64,000 nt of DNA from Microbacterium hydrocarbonoxydans (GTDB lineage Bacteria > Actinomycetota > Actinomycetes > Actinomycetales > Microbacteriaceae). The position numbers and the translations under genes are program-made. Location of the stretch: contig NZ_JYJB01000008.1 in assembly GCF_000956475.1 (NCBI RefSeq), forward strand, positions 481,807 through 545,806, given 5' to 3'. The notes under the pieces were generated by a model. The model saw only the letters and a list, made by a program, of their open reading frames with translations. It was not told the DNA's origin and did not search any database. Shown piece after piece: positions 50,862 to 58,098 of this stretch; positions within the stretch are counted from its first letter, which is position 1, and the number at the start of each line of letters is the position of its first letter.

Positions 50862-51731
50862 ATGGAACAGACACCGAGACAGCGATCCGCGAAGGTCTTC
50901 ACGCACGTCGTGTTCAGTCGGGACGACCTTCTGCAGACCGGACTCTCAGGGCGGCAGATCACGTCGGCCGTGCGTTCGGGACGCTTGACGCGACTGCGCC
51001 GTGATCGCTATGTGCGGGGAGATGCCGGAGATGACGTCATGCTGGCGGCGCAGATCGGCGGGAGGGTGACGTGTCTGTCTCTGCTGAGAATGCTGGGGAT
51101 CTTCGTTCTCGAGGTCGAGCGGCTGCATGTGCACGTGCCGAGAAACGGGTCGCGGTTCACCGGCCATAGAAAGGGAAGGGCTCGCGTGCACTGGGGCGAG
51201 GCATCCGACAGCGCCTTCAGGCACGTGACGACACTGGCGGAGGCGATCAGCCATTCGGTGAGGTGCCAAGACGCGCGTGCTGCTCTGGCCACGCTCGACA
51301 GCCTCATGCATCACCAGTTGGTGACGCGAGACGAGCTCACCGCCATCTTCCGCCTCCTTCCCGCGCGATTCGGCGTGCTGCTCCGGTTGGTCGACCCGTC
51401 TGCAGCATCGGGACCGGAGACGTTCATGCGCCTGATTCTTCGGACACTCGGCGTGCAGTACGAGACACAGGTCTGGATCCCCCACGTCGGCTACGTGGAT
51501 TTCGTCGTCGAAGGCTGGCTGATCATCGAATGCGACAGCAAGGAGTTCCACGAAGGGTGGGAGAAGCAGAAGGAGGACCGGGCGCGAGACATCGCGGCAG
51601 CTCGCGTCGGATACGTGACCGTGCGGCCGCTGGCGAGCGACATCCTGCATGCCACATCGGACACACAGACTGCGATCGGGCAGATGATCGAGGCGCTCCG
51701 CCCTCGCGTCGGCGCCCCTCGCCGTTCATAA
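50862..51731 (+). CDS. AbiEi-like N-terminus plus DUF559 (VSR/PD-(D/E)XK nuclease fold) protein
   Basis: A 289-residue protein of the type often labelled 'type IV toxin-antitoxin AbiEi family antitoxin domain-containing' or 'DUF559 domain-containing'. The N-terminal ~95 residues have a winged-helix look (LSGRQITSAVRSGRLTRLRR, then DRYVRG), and the C-terminal ~100 the DUF559 core VDFVVEGWLIIECDSKEFHE, with Asp, Glu-x-Asp and a downstream Lys/Arg-rich helix (KQKEDRARDIAAARVGY), fitting a Vsr-like nuclease. There is no AbiEii toxin next to it. It is bracketed by two 86-bp elements; the second overlaps its stop codon. ATG at 50862 is assumed. Confidence 0.75.
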   Translation: MEQTPRQRSAKVFTHVVFSRDDLLQTGLSGRQITSAVRSGRLTRLRRDRYVRGDAGDDVMLAAQIGGRVTCLSLLRMLGIFVLEVERLHVHVPRNGSRFTGHRKGRARVHWGEASDSAFRHVTTLAEAISHSVRCQDARAALATLDSLMHHQLVTRDELTAIFRLLPARFGVLLRLVDPSAASGPETFMRLILRTLGVQYETQVWIPHVGYVDFVVEGWLIIECDSKEFHEGWEKQKEDRARDIAAARVGYVTVRPLASDILHATSDTQTAIGQMIEALRPRVGAPRRS

Positions 51732-51809
51732 CTCAGGAAAGTTGCGGCGCGAGCGTCCGTAAAGTCCCCGTCTGCGGGAGAGTGGGGTCGTTCTTCCTGA
51801 GTTGTGAAC
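51724..51809. repeat. 86-bp inverted-repeat element, downstream copy
   Basis: Ends are GTTCATAACTCAGGA (51724-51738) and TCCTGAGTTGTGAAC (51795-51809), differing at one position, with 56 bp between. The first arm includes the TAA stop (51729-51731) of the DUF559 gene. The ends match the upstream element; the interiors differ. Confidence 0.8.
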
Positions 51810-51819
51810 GGCGGAGGCG

Positions 51820-52581
51820 TCAGATCCGCTCGGCGAAGCGATGGATCAAGCCCGCCGCGACCTCGGCATCGCTGATCAGAGTGCTGTGACCGCGGTCGGG
51901 GATCACCTCGAGCTCGGCCTGGGCGATCGCATCGACGATGTCGCGGCACCACGTCTGCGGCGCCATGGGGTCGCGCTCGCCCCGCAGCACGAGCACAGGG
52001 ACGGCGATGCGGGGATACACCTTCTCCGGCTCATGCACGATCGTCGCACGCATCTTGCGCAGCAGATTCGGCCCTCCGCGCAGATACTCGCGCGCGCCGC
52101 GCCACAGCACGAGCGGGCTCTCGCCGAGCAGATCGCGCAGCAGATAGTTGGCCTGGGCGCGGATGCTGCGCGCCGCGCTGTCGACGGTCGGACCCGCGAG
52201 GACGACACCTTCCACGAGCGCCGGGTGCCGTACCGCGAGCTCTGCGGCGATCTGACTGCCCATGGAGTGACCGATGACGATGACGGCGCCCTCGCCCGAG
52301 TGACGCAGATAGGCGGCCAGGAGGTCGGCGTGCCGCTGCATGGTCAGGGTGCGCTCGGGTTCGGGCGCTTCGCCGAAGCCGGGCAGGTCGACGGCGATCA
52401 CCCGTCCGTCGAGCTCCTGCACCAGGTCGACGTACACACTGCGCCCCATTCCGATGCCGTGCAGCAGCAGGAAGGTCGGCGCGCCTTCGCCGAAGGTCTC
52501 GGCGACCAGCGTCGCGCCTGCGTGCTCGAACTCGACCACCGATGCGGGCGCGTCCTCGGGTGCGAGCAGGCGATTCGGCAT
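51820..52581 (-). CDS. Alpha/beta-fold hydrolase
   Basis: A 253-residue serine hydrolase: oxyanion strand LLLHGIGMGRSVY, nucleophile elbow VIGHSMGSQIA, acid in LVLRGERDPMAPQTW and His in PDRGHSTLISD. It cleaves an ester, amide or C-C bond; the substrate is unknown. I chose ATG at 52581 because TACCGT lies 6 nt upstream. It is divergent from the MFS gene. Confidence 0.85.
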   Translation of the reverse strand: MPNRLLAPEDAPASVVEFEHAGATLVAETFGEGAPTFLLLHGIGMGRSVYVDLVQELDGRVIAVDLPGFGEAPEPERTLTMQRHADLLAAYLRHSGEGAVIVIGHSMGSQIAAELAVRHPALVEGVVLAGPTVDSAARSIRAQANYLLRDLLGESPLVLWRGAREYLRGGPNLLRKMRATIVHEPEKVYPRIAVPVLVLRGERDPMAPQTWCRDIVDAIAQAELEVIPDRGHSTLISDAEVAAGLIHRFAERI

Positions 52582-52587
52582 CCCTCC

Positions 52588-52593
52588 ACGGTA
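52588..52593 (-). promoter_or_regulatory. -10 hexamer TACCGT of the alpha/beta hydrolase gene
   Basis: TACCGT on the minus strand lies 6 nt before the ATG at 52581. Confidence 0.5.
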
Positions 52594-52668
52594 GCCGCCG
52601 ACCAACGTCGGCGGCCAATCCCGGGGGCGGGGAGCGGATGCCTTCGGCGCCCGTGCAAGGATGGATCA

Positions 52669-53985
52669 GTGTCGTCCCCTGCATCCGAAACAGCCGAGAA
52701 ACGGGGGCTGCCGGCCAGGATCGCGGCCGACCTGAGCGATCCCGTGCTCAGCGCACTGGTCACCGCGACTGCCGTGTCGCGCATCGGTCGCGGGGTGTTC
52801 CTCACCGTGACCGTGCTGTTCTTCACGCAGATCATCGGCTTGAGCGCGGTCGAGGCCGCTGTGGTGCTCGCAGTGTCGAGCGGGCTGGGCGTCGTCGCCT
52901 CTTTCCTCGGCGGCTGGCTCGCGGACCGCTGGAGCGCGCGCCGGCTCAGCTTCGTCTTCGAGGCGCTCGGCGGCGTTCTCCTGGCGGCATACGCCTTCGC
53001 CGGCGACTTCGTCTCCGCGCTGATCCTTGCGAGCCTCTCGGGGTTCTTCGACTCGATCGGCCACTCCGCGCGCTCCGCCGTCATCGCGCGCGGGTTCGCG
53101 CCGGAGCGACGCGTGCATGCGCGTGCGGTGCTGCGCACGGTGACCAACCTGTCGATCGCGCTCGGGTCGGGCATCGCGGCCATCCCCCTGGCTCTGGGCA
53201 CCGGCGGGGCCTATCGCGTCGTGATCATGATCGCCGGTGTGCTGTGCGCGCTGGGGTCACTGCCGCTGCTGCGTCTCACCGCCGCCGTCGACGCGCCGCA
53301 GCGGAAGACTCAGCCGCTGCGCACCGAGACCGGGTCGATCGATTCCGATGCGGTGGCTGCGGCCGCCGCCGAGCGCAGCGAGTGGCGTCGCCGATCGCCG
53401 TGGCGCGATCCGCGTTATCTGCTGCTCAGCGCACTGTCGGCGATCTTCGGGATGCAGTTCGGGGTCGCCGAGCTCGGGGTCCCGCTGTGGATCACTCGCG
53501 ACACGAACGCGCCGACCGTGCTCGTCTCGGTGCTGCTGATCACGAACACCGTGCTGGTCGTGTTGTTCCAGGTCAGGGCATCGCGAGGTACGCACGATCT
53601 GCGCGTGGCCGGCCGCGTCACGATGTTCGCCGGGTGGCTGATGGCCGCCGCCTGCGTCATCTACGCGCTCGCCGCAGGGCTCCCCGCCTGGGTCGCGATC
53701 GTCGTGCTGCTCATCGGGATGGTGGCGCACACCTTCGCCGAGATCCTGTCGCAGGCGGGGGCGTGGGGTCTCAGTTTCGAGCTCGCCGACCCCGTGCGCG
53801 CCGGCGCCTACCAGGGCGTGTTCGGCATGGGATTCTCGCTCGGGTCGCTCGCCGCGCCGATCGTCGTGAACGCGACCGCGATCGCCTTCGGGTTCCCCGG
53901 ATGGGCGGTGCTCGGCGGGATCTTCCTCGCCGCCGCCGCCGGCATCTGGGTCATCGCGCGTCGCGCGGCCACGGCTTCCGAATAG
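52669..53985 (+). CDS. MFS transporter (drug/metabolite exporter-like)
   Basis: A 438-residue, 12-helix major facilitator. The loop between helices 2 and 3 reads GGWLADRWSARRLSFVFE (D-R-x-x-x-R). A ~60-residue central cytoplasmic loop has charged residues (TQPLRTETGSIDSD; ERSEWRRRSPW). GTG at 52669 is chosen because the conserved N-terminal part begins there; it lies 6 nt after AAGGAT, a weak -10. The cargo is unknown. Confidence 0.8.
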   Translation: MSSPASETAEKRGLPARIAADLSDPVLSALVTATAVSRIGRGVFLTVTVLFFTQIIGLSAVEAAVVLAVSSGLGVVASFLGGWLADRWSARRLSFVFEALGGVLLAAYAFAGDFVSALILASLSGFFDSIGHSARSAVIARGFAPERRVHARAVLRTVTNLSIALGSGIAAIPLALGTGGAYRVVIMIAGVLCALGSLPLLRLTAAVDAPQRKTQPLRTETGSIDSDAVAAAAAERSEWRRRSPWRDPRYLLLSALSAIFGMQFGVAELGVPLWITRDTNAPTVLVSVLLITNTVLVVLFQVRASRGTHDLRVAGRVTMFAGWLMAAACVIYALAAGLPAWVAIVVLLIGMVAHTFAEILSQAGAWGLSFELADPVRAGAYQGVFGMGFSLGSLAAPIVVNATAIAFGFPGWAVLGGIFLAAAAGIWVIARRAATASE

Positions 53986-54025
53986 TGCCCTTCGGCGTCG
54001 ATCGGGCCGTCGCTTCCGACGTCAT

Positions 54026-54076
54026 AGAAATCGTTATCGGAAATATCTGTACGGCACGACCGGGCGGTGCTAGCTT
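54026..54076 (+). promoter_or_regulatory. Promoter and possible LacI-type operator of the xylanase gene
   Basis: -10 TAGCTT (54071-54076) with a weak -35 TGTACG (54048-54053). Just upstream is GAAATCGTTATCGGAAAT, a CG-centred imperfect palindrome of the LacI type. This stretch is AT-richer than its surroundings. Confidence 0.4.
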
Positions 54077-54142
54077 TTGTTGGAATCAACAACATATGCG
54101 CGGCGCCGCCGCGCATTCCGACGACGATGTCAGGAGATCACC

Positions 54143-55303
54143 ATGCGCCGATCCATGCGATCGATACTCACGGTCACCGCAGCAGCGGCTCTGCTCTTGC
54201 CGCTGTGTGGCGTGAGCGCCGCCTACGCCTCGCCCCCAGGGCACAGCGATGCCGACAAGAGCGCACTGCGCAATCAGGCCCCGAGGGACCTGGCGATCGG
54301 CAGCGCGGTGTGGGGTCAGAAGCAGCTCATGGCGTACGACCCCGCGGCGCCGACCGAGTACCAGCAGGTGCTGGGGGCGCAGTTCTCGTCGCTGACGCCC
54401 GAGAACGACATGAAGTGGGATGCCGTGCACCCGGCTCCCGACGTGTACGACTTCGCGTCCGCCGACGCCCTCGTGGCATACGCGAAGGCGAATCACCAGC
54501 AGGTCCGCGGGCACACCCTGCTCTGGCACAGCCAGAACCCGGCGTGGGTCACCGAGGCCAGCAAGACCTGGACCTGCGATCAGGCGCGAGACGTGCTCGA
54601 AGACCACATCCGCACCGTCGTCGGCCACTTCAAGGGCGAGATCTACGAGTGGGACGTGGCGAACGAGATCTTCCAGGACACCTGGGACAACGGCGGTGTG
54701 AAGCTGCGCACCGAAGCCAACCCGTTCTTCAAGGCCTGCTCCGACGACCCGGTGGCTCTGCTGGAAGACGCGTTCCGCTGGGCCCACGACGCCGACCCGG
54801 ACGCCGTGCTGTTCCTCAACGACTACAACGCCGAGGGCATCAACGAGAAGACCGACGCGTACTACGCGCTCGCACAGCGGATGCTGGCCGACGGAACACC
54901 GCTGGGCGGATTCGGCGCCCAGGCGCACCTCAGCCTGCAGTACGGATTCGACACGACCCTGCAGGCGAACTTCGAGCGGTTCGCCGCGCTCGGTCTGCAG
55001 GTGGCGGTGACCGAAGCCGACGTCCGCATCCCGCTGCTGGAGGGTGAGACCGGCCCCACGCCCGAACAGGTTGCGACGCAGGCGGAGCGCTACGACGGCC
55101 TGCTCCAGGCGTGCCTGAATGTGAAGGCATGCTCGTCATTCACCGTGTGGGGGTTCCCCGACGCGAACTCGTGGGTTCCCGACGTCTTCCCCGGTGAGGG
55201 CTGGGCCACGATCTTCGAGGACGACTACTCGCCGAAGCCTGCGTTCGACGCGATGCTCGAGTCGCTGCACGACGCGACGCCCGGCACGTCGCCGCGGCGC
55301 TGA
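54143..55303 (+). CDS. Secreted GH10 endo-1,4-beta-xylanase
   Basis: The N-terminal MRRSMRSI, hydrophobic core (ILTVTAAAALLLPLCGVSAA) and YAS form a Sec signal peptide. The mature ~350 residues are one GH10 domain that cuts internal xylan bonds. The acid/base Glu is in YEWDVANEIF, the nucleophile Glu in VAVTEADVRI, and FSSLTPENDMKWDA and GHTLLWHSQNPAW complete the substrate cleft. CNVKACSSFTVWGFPDANSW is a typical end. SD CAGGAGATCACC precedes ATG 54143. It has no carbohydrate-binding module. Confidence 0.95.
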   Translation: MRRSMRSILTVTAAAALLLPLCGVSAAYASPPGHSDADKSALRNQAPRDLAIGSAVWGQKQLMAYDPAAPTEYQQVLGAQFSSLTPENDMKWDAVHPAPDVYDFASADALVAYAKANHQQVRGHTLLWHSQNPAWVTEASKTWTCDQARDVLEDHIRTVVGHFKGEIYEWDVANEIFQDTWDNGGVKLRTEANPFFKACSDDPVALLEDAFRWAHDADPDAVLFLNDYNAEGINEKTDAYYALAQRMLADGTPLGGFGAQAHLSLQYGFDTTLQANFERFAALGLQVAVTEADVRIPLLEGETGPTPEQVATQAERYDGLLQACLNVKACSSFTVWGFPDANSWVPDVFPGEGWATIFEDDYSPKPAFDAMLESLHDATPGTSPRR

Positions 55304-55315
55304 CGGGCTGATTCC

Positions 55316-55345
55316 GTGACGGGCGGCCCCCGGGCCGCCCGTCAC
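55316..55345. terminator. Bidirectional terminator between xylanase and acylase
   Basis: A 14-bp stem GTGACGGGCGGCCC/GGGCCGCCCGTCAC with a very short centre. It lies between convergent genes; the acylase stop codon is in the 3' arm. Confidence 0.7.
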
Positions 55346-57993
55346 CCTTCCCGCAGCAGCGGCGTCAGCACCAGCGTCTGCGCGGTCGCAGCATCCACCG
55401 CCTTCTTCGAGAACGCCCACGGCTGCTGCACGCCCGACGCCCAGTCCTCTGTCTGATCCGTGTAGTGCTCGTGGAACGCGTGACCGGACGCACCGGTGAG
55501 GTGGATCCAGCTCGAGGCGTCGAGATCGGCGAGGTCGACGACCATGCGCATCGAGGGGACGGTCGTCGTCGCGTAGGAGGTGCCGAGCTTCCATCCGGTC
55601 GCGTTCACAACCGAGGCTCCGCCGCTGACGGGGTACGGCCCGCGGTTGAACAGCCACTCGATCGGTGCGATGCCGGACTCGCCGAGAGTCGAGCTGGTGA
55701 GCGTCAGCGCGTGCAGATCGCCCCAGTTCCAGGCGTCGACGTCGGTGCCCTGCCGGGCCGACAGCTCGGCGTAGGCCTCCTCGGCCGAGAGGGCGAGCAT
55801 CTCGTCCATGCCGGCCACATCGATCGACGCGTTGGTCCACAGCGCGTCGGAAGGGTCGTCGAGCAGAGCGCCGACGACCGTGAAGAGCCGGCCCTGGCCG
55901 TCGATCGGCAGCGCGGGCTCCCGCTCGGCGAACAGGTTCTGCACGAGGTTCGACCACAGCACGTTCGCAAACGCGGCGGCGGCAGATGAGGCGTCGTTCT
56001 GCGCATCCCAGCCGCGCAGCAGCTCGACCGCCGCCTTCGGGCCCGCACCCGACACCTCGACATCGACGAACGCTGCCGTCAGCTGCTTGCCGATCCACAT
56101 CTCGCTGTCCATCTGGATCTCGCGCATGTCCTGCGCCGTCAGGGGAGCGGTGGCCGAGCGGCGCTCGATCAGATGCGCGATGCGGGCGGCACGGTATCCG
56201 TAGTCCCAGTCCTTCGACAGGAAGTGCTCGTAGTCGTCGGTCACGATCGCGTTGTTCGCCGTCACGATGTACCTGGAGGCGGGGTTGTACGAGACCGGCA
56301 GGTCCTCGAAGGGAATGAATCCCGACCAGTCGTATGCGCTGTCCCACCCCGGCTGCGGCATCCACCCGTCTCCGGCGCCGCGGATCGGCAGCCGGCCGGG
56401 CGCCTGGTATCCGATGTTGCCCTCGGTGTCTGCGTAGATGAGGTTCTGCGCCGGCACGTCGAAGAGCGATGCCGCCTTCCGGAAGTCCTCGAAGTCCTTC
56501 GCGGTCGCGAGGGCGAAGATCGCTGTCGAGGCGGTGCCGGGGTCGAGGGCGGTCCAGCGCAGGCTGACGGCGTACTCGGCGCCTTCCTCGGCGGGGACGG
56601 ATGCTGCGCCTCCGGCGGCGAGGGCAGCTCCCGGGTCGTCGGCGAGCGCCGTGAAGTCGTCGACCAGGCCCGAGATGATGGGGCCGTGCACGGTGGAGCG
56701 GACCTTCAGCGTGACGTCGTCGCCGCCCGCCACCTTGATCGTCTCGGTGCGCTCCTCGAGCGGGACCAGAGCGCCGTCTCGCCAGTACTGGTCGCCGTCG
56801 ATCTTCTCGATGTAGAGATCGGTGACGTCGGTCGTGAGATTGGTGAAGCCCCAGGCGACCTGCTGGTTGTGTCCGATCACGATGCCGGGCAGGCCCGAGA
56901 ACGAGAAGCCGCCGACGTCGAAGGGGCAGCTGTCTGTGACCTTCGAGCACTTCAGCTGCACCTGGTACCAGACGGAGGGGAGTGCGGCCCCCAGGTGCGG
57001 GTCGTTCGACAGCAGGGGAAGGCCGCTCTCGGTGAGAGCGCCCGAAACGACCCAGGAGTTCGAGCCGATCCCCTCGCCGACGTCCCCGACGAGCAGGCTG
57101 GCCGCCTCGACGACATCGGATGCTGTTTGCCAGTCGATCGTCGCGCTCGCGGCCTGCGCCTCCGAGCCCGATCCGGGCGTGAAGGCTGCGGCATCAGCAT
57201 CCGTGTCCGCCTCGGGGACGCTCGAGATCTTCGGGACGATGACGGGGTTCTCATCGAACGGGTAGCCGGGGTACAGCTCGTCGATCGTCGTGCGCGTCTC
57301 GGCCGCGTCGGACCCGGATGCCGCGAGCTCGCCCGCGAGCAGCGCGCGCTCTGTCTCGTCCTCGACGTTGGTACGCAGATCCCAGGCCATCGCCTTCAGC
57401 CACGCGACCGAGTCCGCCGGGGTCCAGGGCTCCGGCGCATAGTCGGCGTTCTGCATGCCGATGACGGCATATTCGAGAGAGAGCTCTGCTCCTGAATGCG
57501 AGGCGAGATAGGCGTTCACCCCGTCTGCGTAGGCCTGGTAGTAGCCGAGGGTCGTCTCGTCCATCGCTGCGACCTCGGCATCCGCGACGTCGCGCCAGCC
57601 GAGAGTGCGAAGGAACGAGTCCGTGCCGACCTGGGACTCGCCGAACATCTCCGAGACGCGGCCGGCGGTCACATGGCGGCGGAAGTCCATCTCGAAGAAG
57701 CGATCCTGCGCGTGCACGAAGCCCTCTGCGAAGAACAGGTCGTGCGTGGAATCGGCCGTGATGGTCGGGATGCCGCGGGCGTCGCGCTGCACGGCGACCG
57801 AGGACTTCAGCCCGTCGAGCTCGAGGGTGCCCTCGGTCTGCGGGAAGGATCGCTGGATCGTCCAGACGAGGAAGACGGCTACCGCGACCGCGACCGCGAC
57901 GATGGCAGCGATCACGAGGAATGCGATCCGGCCGATGCGAGCGGCGAGCGGCCGACGCTGTGGCGCGGCAGTGATCTGCGAATCGGTTGTCAT
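55342..57993 (-). CDS. Penicillin-acylase family N-terminal nucleophile hydrolase
   Basis: An 883-residue enzyme of the penicillin amidase (S45) family, anchored by an N-terminal helix (IAFLVIAAIVAVAVAVAVFL). It matures by self-cleavage before a serine that becomes the new N-terminus: here GIGSNSWVVSG (residues ~310-320), followed by LSNDPHLG. The alpha part has GIPTITADSTHDLFFAEGFV and HAQDRFFEMDFRRH. The beta part has NLTTDVTDLYIEKI, YVTANNAI-like VTANNAIVTDD and HMF-like endings. It may hydrolyse N-acyl groups such as acyl-homoserine lactones, lipopeptide or beta-lactam side chains; the substrate is not known. Confidence 0.88.
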   Translation of the reverse strand: MTTDSQITAAPQRRPLAARIGRIAFLVIAAIVAVAVAVAVFLVWTIQRSFPQTEGTLELDGLKSSVAVQRDARGIPTITADSTHDLFFAEGFVHAQDRFFEMDFRRHVTAGRVSEMFGESQVGTDSFLRTLGWRDVADAEVAAMDETTLGYYQAYADGVNAYLASHSGAELSLEYAVIGMQNADYAPEPWTPADSVAWLKAMAWDLRTNVEDETERALLAGELAASGSDAAETRTTIDELYPGYPFDENPVIVPKISSVPEADTDADAAAFTPGSGSEAQAASATIDWQTASDVVEAASLLVGDVGEGIGSNSWVVSGALTESGLPLLSNDPHLGAALPSVWYQVQLKCSKVTDSCPFDVGGFSFSGLPGIVIGHNQQVAWGFTNLTTDVTDLYIEKIDGDQYWRDGALVPLEERTETIKVAGGDDVTLKVRSTVHGPIISGLVDDFTALADDPGAALAAGGAASVPAEEGAEYAVSLRWTALDPGTASTAIFALATAKDFEDFRKAASLFDVPAQNLIYADTEGNIGYQAPGRLPIRGAGDGWMPQPGWDSAYDWSGFIPFEDLPVSYNPASRYIVTANNAIVTDDYEHFLSKDWDYGYRAARIAHLIERRSATAPLTAQDMREIQMDSEMWIGKQLTAAFVDVEVSGAGPKAAVELLRGWDAQNDASSAAAAFANVLWSNLVQNLFAEREPALPIDGQGRLFTVVGALLDDPSDALWTNASIDVAGMDEMLALSAEEAYAELSARQGTDVDAWNWGDLHALTLTSSTLGESGIAPIEWLFNRGPYPVSGGASVVNATGWKLGTSYATTTVPSMRMVVDLADLDASSWIHLTGASGHAFHEHYTDQTEDWASGVQQPWAFSKKAVDAATAQTLVLTPLLREG

Positions 57994-58098
57994 CGGCGAG
58001 AACTCTTTCGGGTAGGCGCCTGGGACTCGGTCCCACAGAGCCCAGGTCCGCGTTCCAGAACGCGTCCTCGCATCATACCCAGCGCGCCGCGGCGCGAA

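Noticed and set aside
50862..51731. A type IV toxin-antitoxin system (AbiEi/AbiEii)
   Set aside because: No AbiEii-like nucleotidyltransferase toxin is adjacent; the C-terminal half is a DUF559 nuclease fold rather than the AbiEi C-terminal domain.
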